A stretch of 64,000 nucleotides of DNA from Hymenobacter caeli (GTDB taxonomy: Bacteria > Bacteroidota > Bacteroidia > Cytophagales > Hymenobacteraceae), in NCBI RefSeq assembly GCF_013294115.1, contig NZ_JABSNP010000015.1:1-64000 (forward strand). Direction: 5' to 3'. Position 1 is the stretch's first letter; each line of letters opens with the position of its first letter. This document shows positions 7,511 through 16,106 of the stretch, piece after piece. The position numbers and the translations under genes were made by a program. The notes under the pieces were generated by a model, which was not told the DNA's origin, searched no databases, and worked only from the letters and a program-made list of their open reading frames with translations.

Positions 7511-9550
7511 CTACTCGTCAAAGTTTTCCGTGCGGGGCGGGCGGGCCTCGTTGTCGCGGGTGCCCCCAAAGCCGCCTTTGTTGCCGTACGGCTTGCTGCC
7601 ATAGGCGGGCCGGTCGCCGGCCGCGCCGCGGTTGCCGTAGGGTTTGGGCCGGTCGCCGTAAGCCGGCCGGTCGCCGTAGGCGGGGCGGCTGCCGTAGCCG
7701 CTGCCCCCGTCGCGGTTGCCTTTGTAGCCGCCGCCCGAGCCGCCCTCGCGGCGGTCGCCATAGCTGCTACCGCCGCCGCTGCGGTTGCCGCCGAAGCTGC
7801 CCCCGCCGCGGTTGCCGCCAAAGCCGCCTTCGCGGCGCTCGCCGCCACCGAAGCCACCGCGGCGCTCGCCACCACCGAAGCTGCCGGGGCCGCGGGTATT
7901 GCCTTCTTCCTTAGCGGCCGCGTCCTGCACGGGCGTGGCGATGCTGAAGCTCACCGGCTGGCCCTGGATGCTGCTGCGGCCGAGCTGGCCCACAATCTCA
8001 TCGGCAAACTCGCTGGGCACTTCCACGAAGCTGAACTTATCATAGAGGGCGATGTCGCCCACTTTGCCGCCTTGCAGGTTGGTGCTCTCCGAAATCAGGT
8101 CCACGATGTCGCGGGGGTGAATCCGGTCTTTCTTGCCCATCGAGATGAACAGGCGGGTGAAGCCGGTGCGCACCACGCCGGCCGTGCGGCTGGCGTCGAG
8201 GCTTTGCTCGGCCCGCTTGTCTTCCTTCATGGTCATCTTCAGTAGCGCGGCGGCGATGTCGAGCGAGGTGATGTCCTCGGTCTGGTCGAGCAGGCGCTGC
8301 ACGCGGCCCACGTACTTCTCCAGGTTGCCCTTCTCCACAATCTCCTTGATTTGGTTCAGGAAGAGGGTGGTTTTCACTTCCGACACGTCGGCGAACGACG
8401 GCACCTGCTCCAGCTTAATCTGGGCCTTGGTGAAGCGCATGATGTCGCGCAGCTTGTAGATGTCGCGGCCGCTCACGAAGGTGAAGGCCTTGCCCGACTT
8501 GCCGGCGCGGCCCGTGCGGCCGATGCGGTGCACGTAGTATTCTTCGTCGGCGGGCAGGTCGTAGTTGAACACGGCCTCCACGTCGTCCACGTCGATGCCG
8601 CGGGCGGCCACGTCGGTGGCCACCAGCACTTCGAGGGTGTTTTTGCGGAATTTATCGAGCGTGTTCTGGCGCTGCTGCTGGCCCATGTCGCCGTGCAGGC
8701 CCTCGGCAAAGTAGCCCTTGGCTTGCAAATCGGCCACAATCTCGTCCACCATGCGCTTCGTGTTGGCGAAAACGATGGTCGATTTTAGGTTGTACATGTC
8801 GAGGATGCGCGTGAGCACGTCCTTTTTCTGGGGGCCCCGCACCTCGAAGTAGCTCTGCTCGATGTTGGTCACCGTCATCGTTTGGTGGTTGACCTTTACT
8901 ACCTGCGGGTCGCGCTGGTACTTCTTGGTCAGCTCCATGATGGGCTTGCTCATCGTGGCCGAGAAAAACACCGTCTGGCGGTCCTGGGGCATTTTGCTGA
9001 GCACGAATTCGATGTCTTCGCGGAAGCCCATGTCGAGCATCTCGTCGGCTTCGTCGAGGATGATTTTGGTGGTCTTGTCGAGCTTCAGCGTGCCGCGCTC
9101 GATGTGGTCCATCACGCGGCCGGGGGTACCAATCACGATTTGCACGCCGCGTTCCAGGGCCCGGAACTGGCGGTCGTAGCTGCTGCCGCCGTAAATCGGC
9201 ACCACGGCCAGGCCGCGCTTGTACTTGCCGAGCTTCTGGATTTCGCCCGACACCTGCACCGCGAGTTCGCGGGTAGGGCAGAGCACGAGCACCTGCACGT
9301 CGCGCGAGTCGCCGTCGACGCCCTCGATGGCGGGAATCGAGAAAGCGGCGGTTTTGCCGGTGCCCGTTTGGGCCTGGCCGATTACGTCTTTGCCGGCGAG
9401 CAGCGCGGGGATGGCGGCGGCCTGAATGGCCGAGGCTTCCTCGTAGCCCATCTCGGTGATGGCACGCTGCACCTCGGCGGAGAGGTTCAGCTCATCAAAT
9501 CGCACCACGTTTTTCTCCGCGGCGGCTTCTTGGGTTTTTTCGGGTTCCAT
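7511..9550 (-). CDS. DEAD-box RNA helicase with glycine/arginine-rich tail (DeaD/CsdA-like)
   Basis: Counting from the ATG at 9550 the product has 679 residues. An open extension to 9634 adds a poorly conserved 28 residues, so the internal start is preferred. Helicase motifs appear in order: Q motif region, AQTGTGKT, PTRELA, DEAD, SAT and HRIGRTGRAG. A DbpA-like RNA-binding domain (GDIALYDKFSFVEVP) follows, and the last 120 residues are a low-complexity tail of GG, RGG and YGDRPAYGDRP repeats. It probably unwinds structured RNA in ribosome assembly or cold adaptation; the cold-shock gene immediately upstream supports this. A long 5' leader of about 175 nt is predicted from the promoter at 9731. 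Confidence 0.93.
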   Translation of the reverse strand: MEPEKTQEAAAEKNVVRFDELNLSAEVQRAITEMGYEEASAIQAAAIPALLAGKDVIGQAQTGTGKTAAFSIPAIEGVDGDSRDVQVLVLCPTRELAVQVSGEIQKLGKYKRGLAVVPIYGGSSYDRQFRALERGVQIVIGTPGRVMDHIERGTLKLDKTTKIILDEADEMLDMGFREDIEFVLSKMPQDRQTVFFSATMSKPIMELTKKYQRDPQVVKVNHQTMTVTNIEQSYFEVRGPQKKDVLTRILDMYNLKSTIVFANTKRMVDEIVADLQAKGYFAEGLHGDMGQQQRQNTLDKFRKNTLEVLVATDVAARGIDVDDVEAVFNYDLPADEEYYVHRIGRTGRAGKSGKAFTFVSGRDIYKLRDIMRFTKAQIKLEQVPSFADVSEVKTTLFLNQIKEIVEKGNLEKYVGRVQRLLDQTEDITSLDIAAALLKMTMKEDKRAEQSLDASRTAGVVRTGFTRLFISMGKKDRIHPRDIVDLISESTNLQGGKVGDIALYDKFSFVEVPSEFADEIVGQLGRSSIQGQPVSFSIATPVQDAAAKEEGNTRGPGSFGGGERRGGFGGGERREGGFGGNRGGGSFGGNRSGGGSSYGDRREGGSGGGYKGNRDGGSGYGSRPAYGDRPAYGDRPKPYGNRGAAGDRPAYGSKPYGNKGGFGGTRDNEARPPRTENFDE

Positions 9551-9730
9551 AAGTTGGAAATAGAATGGGGAAAAGAGACTACGCTCTGAAAACAGCCGAT
9601 ACAGCGACGTTTCCCCTCCTTCTACCTTCAACAAACAGGCGGGAAAAAACTACCGGAAAAACTACGCGGCCAACGCGTTAACGCCAACTCCTGGCGGGTG
9701 CGAACATGAGGCCATTCTCAAATGCGGGTG

Positions 9731-9738
9731 CAAAGATA
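9731..9738 (-). promoter_or_regulatory. predicted promoter of the DEAD-box helicase
   Basis: On the minus strand TATCTTTG (9738 to 9731) matches the Bacteroidota -7 box TAnnTTTG. About 19 nt upstream lies a T-rich CTTTTA rather than a clean TTTG. The implied transcript starts near 9725, about 175 nt ahead of the start codon, which would be an unusually long leader. Confidence 0.45.
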
Positions 9739-9784
9739 CGGAAAATTTGCGGTAAAAGCTACGGCAAGCAGAATAGTTGCGCCG

Positions 9785-9842
9785 CGGACCCTTGGGCTGC
9801 GGGCCTCCGCCCGGCGGCGCGGGCCCGCAGCCCAAGGGTCCG
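9785..9842. repeat. 21-bp perfect inverted repeat, GC-rich
   Basis: Positions 9785-9805 and 9822-9842 are exact inverted copies (core CCCTTGGGCTGCGGGC) around a 16-nt GC-rich loop. It lies between the cold-shock gene terminator and the helicase promoter, without a T tract of its own. Confidence 0.7.
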
Positions 9843-9847
9843 GGCAC

Positions 9848-9876
9848 AAAAAAAAGCCCACCAAAGGCGGGCTTTC
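9848..9876 (-). terminator. intrinsic terminator of the cold-shock gene
   Basis: On the minus strand the stem AAAGCCCGCC/GGTGGGCTTT (9875-9866 with 9862-9853, one G-T pair) runs into a T tract opposite the A8 at 9848-9855. It lies 24 bp past the stop codon. Confidence 0.8.
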
Positions 9877-9899
9877 TTGTCGCAAAGCAGGAGCTGGTA

Positions 9900-10094
9900 C
9901 TAAACCAGCGAAACTTTCACAGCGTTCGGGCCTTTTTTGCCTTGGGCTACTTCGTATTGTACTTTGTCGTTTTCGCGGATCGAGCTAACTTGGAGGTCGC
10001 TGATGTGAACGAAGATGTCTTCGCCAGTTTCGTCGTTTTTGATGAAACCAAAGCCTTTGGTGTCATTAAAGAATTTTACCGTTCCGGTGGGCAT
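9900..10094 (-). CDS. cold-shock protein (CspA family)
   Basis: The 64-residue product beginning MPTGTVKFFN contains both RNA-binding motifs of the cold-shock domain: KGFGFI and DIFVHIS. The frame is open to 10133, which would add a 13-residue N-terminal tail, but CspA family proteins begin just before GTVKFFN, so the ATG at 10094 is chosen. These single-domain OB-fold proteins bind RNA and single-stranded DNA and melt mRNA structure. A predicted promoter at 10159-10189 gives a leader of roughly 60 nt. Confidence 0.93.
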   Translation of the reverse strand: MPTGTVKFFNDTKGFGFIKNDETGEDIFVHISDLQVSSIRENDKVQYEVAQGKKGPNAVKVSLV

Positions 10095-10158
10095 GGTGGT
10101 GGGTTGTGGAGTTTCGCTAAGCGTTTGGGCCACCGTGGCTTGATGTCTTAGGTTGCGT

Positions 10159-10189
10159 CAAAGATAAGCATACTTTTCAATTGCGCAAG
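10159..10189 (-). promoter_or_regulatory. promoter of the cold-shock gene
   Basis: On the minus strand TATCTTTG (10166 to 10159) matches TAnnTTTG. A CTTG element (10189 to 10186) lies 19 nt upstream, which is the spacing expected for the Bacteroidota primary sigma factor. Confidence 0.6.
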
Positions 10190-10244
10190 GCCGCCGGATT
10201 TTTCCGTCGCTGCCGACCTTTGCCCCGTCCCTCCCCCTAGCCCC

Positions 10245-10676
10245 ATGAGTATTCCGCTTGCTTCCGAAACGCCCGCGTTCCGGTTCACCCACGATTTCAC
10301 GGTACCCGCCGCCGCTATCGACGCCCTGGGCCACGCCAACAACGTGGAGTACGTGCGCTGGGTGCAGGACGTGGCCGGAGCCCACTGGCTGGCCATCTGC
10401 CCGCCCGCGCAGCAGGGCCAGTACGTGTGGGTGGTGCGCGAGCACCGCATCCGCTACCACCGCCCGGCCTTCGCCGGCGATGCCCTGCGGGCCACCACCT
10501 GGGTGGGCGAAACCAGCGGGGCCACCTCGGTGCGCCACACCCGCCTCAGCCGCGCCGCCGATGCCGTGCTGCTGTGCGAGGCCGAAACCACCTGGGTGCT
10601 GCTCGACCCCCAGAGCGGCCGGCCCGTGCGGGTAACGGAGGAAATGGTGGGGTGGCTACAGAATCCTATCAATTAG
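10245..10676 (+). CDS. acyl-CoA thioesterase, 4-hydroxybenzoyl-CoA thioesterase-like hotdog fold
   Basis: The 143-residue protein has the YbgC/4HBT-type signature: AIDALGHANNVEYVRWVQDVA, in which the Asp/His/Asn cluster (usually D-x-x-G-H-x-N-N) forms the active-site loop. RIRYHRPAFAGDALRATTWV is the second strand region. It should hydrolyse short or medium acyl-CoA esters in the cytosol; the natural substrate is not predictable. It is divergent from the cold-shock gene and 10 bp upstream of the outer-membrane protein gene, so the two may be co-transcribed. Confidence 0.87.
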   Translation: MSIPLASETPAFRFTHDFTVPAAAIDALGHANNVEYVRWVQDVAGAHWLAICPPAQQGQYVWVVREHRIRYHRPAFAGDALRATTWVGETSGATSVRHTRLSRAADAVLLCEAETTWVLLDPQSGRPVRVTEEMVGWLQNPIN

Positions 10677-10686
10677 GGCCGTTGGC

Positions 10687-11304
10687 ATGAAGCATTTACT
10701 ATTATTATTTTCCGCGCTGTATTTAACTGTTGAAGCACGTGCACAAAACCCGGCGGTTCATGCACCAACTCATAAAATCAGCTTCGGCATTAAAGCTGGT
10801 TTTAATTCCTCAAATACTGATTTCAACCGCGGCATTCCCGCACCGGCGGCACCGGTAGAAACCGCCTGGAAGCCGGGATTCGTAACCGGCTTCTTGTTGC
10901 AAGTCCCGATTGGCAAAAGGCTCTTCCTGCAACCCGAATACTTGTACTCGCTGATGGGTGGAAAAAACAACACTTCCGGGACGGAATACTCGTTCGGTTA
11001 CCTGTCGTTGCCGGTGCTGTTGAAATACAGCCTGACGCCGCGCCTTGAAATTATGGCGGGGCCTCAGTTTGATTTGTTGATTCGCGCCACTCAACGGGTT
11101 AACGGCAGTTCCGAGGACATAACACACGATACGGAGGAACGCAGTGTTGGCGCAACGGCGGGACTGGAATTTTACGTGATGAGAAATTTGAGTCTGGCGG
11201 GCCGCTACCTGTTCGGCTTGAACCACATCGGCATCGGGCAACGGTCGGCTGTGACAGAGTTTGAATTTGAGTCGGTGCAGCTTACTACCAACTTCCGGTT
11301 TTAA
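10687..11304 (+). CDS. outer-membrane beta-barrel protein (porin family, PorT-like)
   Basis: The 205-residue product has a signal peptide (about residues 1-20, ending near EARAQN). The mature part starts with HKISFGIKAGFNSSN, the typical first strand of Bacteroidota OmpA/PorT-like barrels, and alternates hydrophobic residues through LFLQPEYLYSLMGG and FGYLSLPVLLKYSLTPRLEIMAGPQF to a terminal LTTNFRF with aromatic C-terminal Phe. The substrate is unknown. Its coding sequence is noticeably less GC-rich than its neighbours. Confidence 0.85.
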   Translation: MKHLLLLFSALYLTVEARAQNPAVHAPTHKISFGIKAGFNSSNTDFNRGIPAPAAPVETAWKPGFVTGFLLQVPIGKRLFLQPEYLYSLMGGKNNTSGTEYSFGYLSLPVLLKYSLTPRLEIMAGPQFDLLIRATQRVNGSSEDITHDTEERSVGATAGLEFYVMRNLSLAGRYLFGLNHIGIGQRSAVTEFEFESVQLTTNFRF

Positions 11305-11325
11305 ATAATTAGTTTTCCGGCGCTC

Positions 11326-14300
11326 ATGGCACCTTCTTTCCGCATTTACTCTTCTTCGGCCGGCTCGGGGAAAACGTACCAATTAACGAAGGAATACCTG
11401 ACCCTTGCGCTGGGTACCGATGACCCGGCGTATTTCAAGCGCATCCTCGCCATTACGTTCACCAACGACGCGGCGGGCGAGATGAAAACGCGCATCGTGG
11501 GGGCGCTGCGGCGCTTCGCCTACCCCGAGGCCGGGGGCCCGCCCGACGCGCTGCTGGCCGACGTGGCCGCCGCGCTGGGCGTGGGCCCCGACGCGGTGCG
11601 GCGGCGGGCCACGGCCACGTTTCGGCTGGTGCTCTACCACTACGCCGATTTTGCCGTGAGCACCATCGATGCGTTTGTGCAGCGCATCGTGACGGCTTTC
11701 ACGCGGGAATTGGAGCTGCCGGCCAGCTTCGAAGTGGAGCTGGACACGGACAGCGTGCTGCAAAGCGCCGTGGCCGCGCTGCTCGACAAGGTGAACCGCG
11801 ACACCGACACCCGGCTGCTCTCGGCCACGCTGGCCGACTACGCCCTGGGCCGCGCCGACGAGGGCAAGAGCTGGAGCCGCCTGCCCGAGGAGCTGGCCAC
11901 CTTCGGCCGGGCGCTGTTCAACGAGACGGTACAGGAGGCGGTGGCGGAGCTGGGCAAGCTCGATTTGGCCGATTTCCGGCGGCTGGACCGGGACATCCGG
12001 GCGCAGCGGGCAGCCATTGAGGCGGCTTTCACGCAGGCCCAGGAAGCCGCCGGAGCCGTGCTGGACGCGGCCGGGGCCCAGGAAGCCGACTTCTTCCAGG
12101 GCAAGCGCGGCATTTTTGGCTACGTGCAAAAAGGGACCGAGCTGCTGGCGGCCGGCGCGGGGCCCAACAGCTACGTACAGGCCACGCTGGCCGACGACAA
12201 GTGGTACAGCGGCAAAATAAAAACCGCCGCCGACCGCGCCCGCGTCGATGCCGTGAAGGAGCCGCTGCGGCAGCTGGTGGCCACGCTGGATACGCTGCGC
12301 GAGAAGTTTTTGCCAAATTATATCTTACTCACGGCCATGCAGCCGTATTTATTTCACGCCTCGCTGCTGAGCGAATTAAATAAATTGGTAGAGCAGATTA
12401 GCCGCGAGCGGAACGTGGTGCTGATTTCGGAATTCAACCGCCGTATTGCCAGCATCGTGCTCACCGAGCCGGTGCCGTTTCTGTACGAGCGGCTGGGTGA
12501 GAAATACGAGCATTTATTAATCGACGAGTTCCAGGACACGTCGGTTTTGCAGTGGAATAATTTGCTGCCGCTGGTGGAAAACACGCTGGCCAACGGCTTC
12601 GACAGCCTAGCGGTGGGCGATGCCAAACAGGCCATCTACCGCTGGCGCGGCGGCGAGATGGAGCAGATTTTGCGCCTGCACCAAGGCAATACCGAGGCCC
12701 TGGCGGCGCGGGCCCGCGAGCCGGAAATGCGCGAATTGCTGCGCCTGCGCTACGAAACCGTGGGGCCGGCGCTGAAGGCCGAAGCGCTGCAAACCAACTA
12801 CCGCTCGGCGCGGGAAATCATTGAATTTAATAATTCGTTTTTCGCGGCGGCCAGCGGGCGGCACGCCGATTTGCCGCTGGTGCAGGGCATCTACGACGCG
12901 CACTTTGGGCAGGATGTGCCGGCCGGGGCCGCCGCGGGTCCGGCCGGGCACGTGGAATTATTATTTACCCAGAAGGACGCGCCGGCCCAGGCCTACGACG
13001 CGCCGGCCGGCCGGTACACCGGCGCGGCGCTGGCCGGCTACGCGCCCGGGGCCGCGCTCACCTACGAAGAAAGCACCTGCTACCTGGCCCTGGCCCTGGT
13101 GGAGCAGGCCCTGGCCGACGGCTACGCCCTGGCCGACGTGGCGGTGCTGTGCCGCACGCGCCAGGCCAGCAAAATCATGGCCAAGTTCCTGAAAGAGCGG
13201 GGCTACGCCATTATTTCGGCCGACTCGCTGGCGCTGGAGTTTGCGGAGGTGGTGAACCTGCTCATCAGCATCTTCCGGGTGCTGCACCAGCCGGCCGACA
13301 CGCTGGCGCGGGCCGAGGCGCTGCTGCTCGTGGACAAGGTGGTGCGGCACGAGGCCCCCACGCCGGCCCGCGTGCGCCACCTGGCCGACGTTGCCAACGA
13401 GAAACACGCCAAGCCGTTTTTTGACGAGCTGCGGGCCCTGGGCTACGACGTGCGGGAAGACGAAACCGGCAACCTGGGCCTGTACGAGCTGTCGGAGCGG
13501 CTCATTGATTTGTTTGGGCTGCTGGGGCGCAACGGCGAGAGCGACTACCTGTTCCGGTTCCTGGACCTGACGCTGGATTTTAGCCTGCGGCACGGCAATA
13601 ACCTGGGCAACTTCCTGGCCGACTGGGAGGCCCGCAAGGGCCGCGTGAGCATCAACGCGCCGGGTGGGCGGGCGGCCATCACCATCACCACCGTGCACAA
13701 GGCCAAGGGCCTGGCCTACGGCGTGGTCATCGTGCCATTTGCCGATTGGAGCCTGGAGCCGCACCGCAACACCCTGCTCTGGGGCCACCTGGCCGCCGAT
13801 GAGAAGCCCCTGCCCTCGCTGCCCGACGTGGCAGTGGTGGGCCTGAATGCCACCTTGCAGCAAACGGCGCTGGCCGGGCAGTACACCGACGAGCGCGAAA
13901 AGACCTTTTTGGAAGGGCTGAATACGCTGTATGTGGCCTTCACCCGGCCCCGGCACCGGCTGTACGTGCTCAGCAAACGGCCCGAGGCCAGGAAAGCAGC
14001 CAAGGCCGACGATGAGCCGGGGGCCCCGGCGGCCGCTGCCCGTACCGTGGCCGACTTGCTGCACGGCTACTTGCAGGGCCGGGGCGAGTGGCAGGACGAG
14101 CAGGTGGCGTTCGTGCTGTCGCGGGGCGCGTTGGCCGCCCCAAAGCCTGCTAACCAGTCCGCAGCGGCCGGCACTTACGCCCTGACCAACCTCACCGCCG
14201 CGCCCTGGGAAGAGCGCCTGCGGCTGCGCCGCCACGCCGCCACGGTGTTCGACTTTGATGAGCAGCAGCGCCTGGGCGAGTGGAACCGCAAGCTGCACTA

Positions 14301-14703
14301 CGGCCTGCGCCGCCTGCTGACGGCCACCGACGTGCCCCGGGTGGCGGGGCAGCTCGTGGCCGAGGGCATCATCAGCGCCAAGGAGCGCGAGGAGATGACC
14401 GGCAGCCTGACGCGCATCGTGGCGGACCCGCGCCTGGCCCCTTACTTCGCCCCGCACCTGAGCGTGGAAACGGAGCGCGAAATATTGATTGGCGGCGTGC
14501 ACCTGCGGCCCTACAAGCCCGACCGGGTGGTGCTGGACCGCACGGGCCGCCGCGTAACGCTGCTCGACTTCCGGCTGCCGCCGCCCCAGGAGGCCCACCG
14601 CAAGCCCATGCGCCACTACGCCGCACTGTTCGAGCAGCTGGGCTACGAAGAGGTGCAGGGCATCATCTATTATTTCCAGACCGGCGAAGTGGTGACGGTT
14701 TAG
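11326..14703 (+). CDS. UvrD/AddA-type ATP-dependent helicase with degenerate C-terminal nuclease motif
   Basis: The 1125-residue protein is a superfamily 1A helicase: Walker A SSSAGSGKT at residues 9-17, motif Ia ITFTNDAAGEMKTRI, motif II LLIDEFQDT, motif III AVGDAKQAIYRWRGGE, motif IV LQTNYRSA, motif V TTVHKAKGLAYG and motif VI LYVAFTRPRHRLYVL. Large size and opening FRIYSSSAGSGKT fit the AddA/RecB-like group of Bacteroidota. The C-terminus has PDRVVL then VTLLDFRLP, where AddA nuclease domains normally have D-(x)n-D-Y/F-K; the Lys is Arg here, so nuclease activity is doubtful. No AddB-like partner is adjacent. It likely acts in double-strand break repair. Confidence 0.9.
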   Translation: MAPSFRIYSSSAGSGKTYQLTKEYLTLALGTDDPAYFKRILAITFTNDAAGEMKTRIVGALRRFAYPEAGGPPDALLADVAAALGVGPDAVRRRATATFRLVLYHYADFAVSTIDAFVQRIVTAFTRELELPASFEVELDTDSVLQSAVAALLDKVNRDTDTRLLSATLADYALGRADEGKSWSRLPEELATFGRALFNETVQEAVAELGKLDLADFRRLDRDIRAQRAAIEAAFTQAQEAAGAVLDAAGAQEADFFQGKRGIFGYVQKGTELLAAGAGPNSYVQATLADDKWYSGKIKTAADRARVDAVKEPLRQLVATLDTLREKFLPNYILLTAMQPYLFHASLLSELNKLVEQISRERNVVLISEFNRRIASIVLTEPVPFLYERLGEKYEHLLIDEFQDTSVLQWNNLLPLVENTLANGFDSLAVGDAKQAIYRWRGGEMEQILRLHQGNTEALAARAREPEMRELLRLRYETVGPALKAEALQTNYRSAREIIEFNNSFFAAASGRHADLPLVQGIYDAHFGQDVPAGAAAGPAGHVELLFTQKDAPAQAYDAPAGRYTGAALAGYAPGAALTYEESTCYLALALVEQALADGYALADVAVLCRTRQASKIMAKFLKERGYAIISADSLALEFAEVVNLLISIFRVLHQPADTLARAEALLLVDKVVRHEAPTPARVRHLADVANEKHAKPFFDELRALGYDVREDETGNLGLYELSERLIDLFGLLGRNGESDYLFRFLDLTLDFSLRHGNNLGNFLADWEARKGRVSINAPGGRAAITITTVHKAKGLAYGVVIVPFADWSLEPHRNTLLWGHLAADEKPLPSLPDVAVVGLNATLQQTALAGQYTDEREKTFLEGLNTLYVAFTRPRHRLYVLSKRPEARKAAKADDEPGAPAAAARTVADLLHGYLQGRGEWQDEQVAFVLSRGALAAPKPANQSAAAGTYALTNLTAAPWEERLRLRRHAATVFDFDEQQRLGEWNRKLHYGLRRLLTATDVPRVAGQLVAEGIISAKEREEMTGSLTRIVADPRLAPYFAPHLSVETEREILIGGVHLRPYKPDRVVLDRTGRRVTLLDFRLPPPQEAHRKPMRHYAALFEQLGYEEVQGIIYYFQTGEVVTV

Positions 14704-14726
14704 GCAGCGATCCGCGGGCAATTTGG

Positions 14727-14837
14727 GGCCCTGGGCCGTCGTGCTGAGCTTGTCGAAGCATCTCTACTGCGTCGTTAAACGATTGATTTGCTCAGCGGGG
14801 AGATGCTTCACTGCGTTCAGCACGACGGCCCGGGGCC
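14727..14837. repeat. palindromic repeat of the GTCATGCTGAGC family, copy 1
   Basis: The arms (14727-14746 and 14818-14837) are near-exact inverted copies with core CCGTCGTGCTG; inner blocks CGAAGCATCTCT and GGAGATGCTTCA also pair. The same words recur at 17989, 27486, 31601, 44409 and 50449. Confidence 0.8.
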
Positions 14838-14853
14838 TCAAGTTGCTCGCTGC

Positions 14854-16020
14854 TCAGTCCTGCAGGCGCTGGTAGCGGATGCGGCGCGGGTGGAGGGTGT
14901 CGGCGTAGAAGGCGAACTGGGCGTCTTCGCCCTGCATTTCGAACCGCACTTCCTGGGCCCACTGGGGGGCCACGAACCGGGGCATCTCGGCGAATCTCAT
15001 GACGGCCGGGGGGCCCGGCGCGGCCGCGGGCAGCAGGTAGAGGCCCCGCTTTTCGTCGAGCAAGTAGCAGGTGCGGGTGGCGGGCAGGCAGTGGTGGGGC
15101 ACGCTGTAGCCCATGCCTTCGTAGTAGCCGTGGTAGTGGAACTTGCTGAGGACCTGGCCGTTGGCCACGCTTACCACGAAGGCGTTGGGGGCCTGGAGCT
15201 GCTGGGGCGTGGCGCGACGCTCGTAGCTGAGCAGGCCGTCGGGCAGGCGCACGGGGCGGTTTTTGCCGGGGTCGTACACGGCCAGCACCGTGGTGTCGGT
15301 CAGAAAAAACGCGCCGGCCAGGTCGGCCCCGGGGCGGGCCAGGCGCAGGGGCGGCAGGCCGGGGCGGATGATTTCGGCGTTGGTGAGCATGGCGCGGCCG
15401 TCGTGGGCCAGGGCGGGGTCGCAGTCGGGCCCGCCGCTCAGGCCGCGGCCCGGGCTCAGGCGCACCACCTGGCCCTTCAGGTTCAGCAGCAGCACGGCCT
15501 GGAAGCCGTCGTCGCTGTCGGGCACCGCGAAATCGACGGTGAACACCAGGGCCCCCAGCGCGGCCGAGTAGCCGAGGAAGGCGGGCGGGGCCACGGCGCT
15601 TTCCACCACGATGTCGGCCGTGCCCACCTTGGCAAAGTCGGCCTTGCGCAGCTGGCGCTGGAACACCTGCTGGCCGGCCGCGTCGCGCAGCGTAAACGTG
15701 AAGCGGCCGTCGAAGCCCCGCACCAGCGTAGGGTGCTGCCGGGCCCGGTCGTCATCGGCAAAGTACGCCACCGTGCTCAGCGGCCGCGCCGAGTCGTTGC
15801 GGGCCTGCACCAGCAGGCGGTGGGGCTGGCCGTTGATGACCAGGGCAATGCCCGGCACCGCGAGGGCCGGCCGCGGCGGAACCGGGGCGGCGAGCGGCGG
15901 CCCGGGCAGGGGGCCGGCCGGGGCTACCCGCGCGGGGCGGCCTTCGTCGCGGCGGTACAGGTGCTGCTCGCAGCCAGCAAAGCCCAGGCAGCTAAAAAGC
16001 GCGTAAAAATAAAGACGCAT
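14854..16020 (-). CDS. lipoprotein of unknown function
   Basis: The ATG at 16020 is preferred over the open extension to 16056 because it directly precedes a lipoprotein signal (MRLYFYALFSCLGFAGC, lipobox Cys17). The 388-residue product is otherwise soluble, rich in beta-type segments and without an assignable catalytic motif; repeated strand-turn patterns (LLVQARNDSARPLSTVAYFADD, FILTLRDA-like) could form a beta-propeller. It probably sits in the periplasm or outer-membrane inner leaflet. It is separated by 86 bp from the downstream-facing esterase gene on the same strand. Confidence 0.75.
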   Translation of the reverse strand: MRLYFYALFSCLGFAGCEQHLYRRDEGRPARVAPAGPLPGPPLAAPVPPRPALAVPGIALVINGQPHRLLVQARNDSARPLSTVAYFADDDRARQHPTLVRGFDGRFTFTLRDAAGQQVFQRQLRKADFAKVGTADIVVESAVAPPAFLGYSAALGALVFTVDFAVPDSDDGFQAVLLLNLKGQVVRLSPGRGLSGGPDCDPALAHDGRAMLTNAEIIRPGLPPLRLARPGADLAGAFFLTDTTVLAVYDPGKNRPVRLPDGLLSYERRATPQQLQAPNAFVVSVANGQVLSKFHYHGYYEGMGYSVPHHCLPATRTCYLLDEKRGLYLLPAAAPGPPAVMRFAEMPRFVAPQWAQEVRFEMQGEDAQFAFYADTLHPRRIRYQRLQD

Positions 16021-16106
16021 AGGCAGGGCCCGGAGCAGCAGAAAAAACTTCCGCAAAGGAAACAGCTAACCGGCCGTTTCCGCACGAAAACGGCCGGCGG
16101 CGGCCG

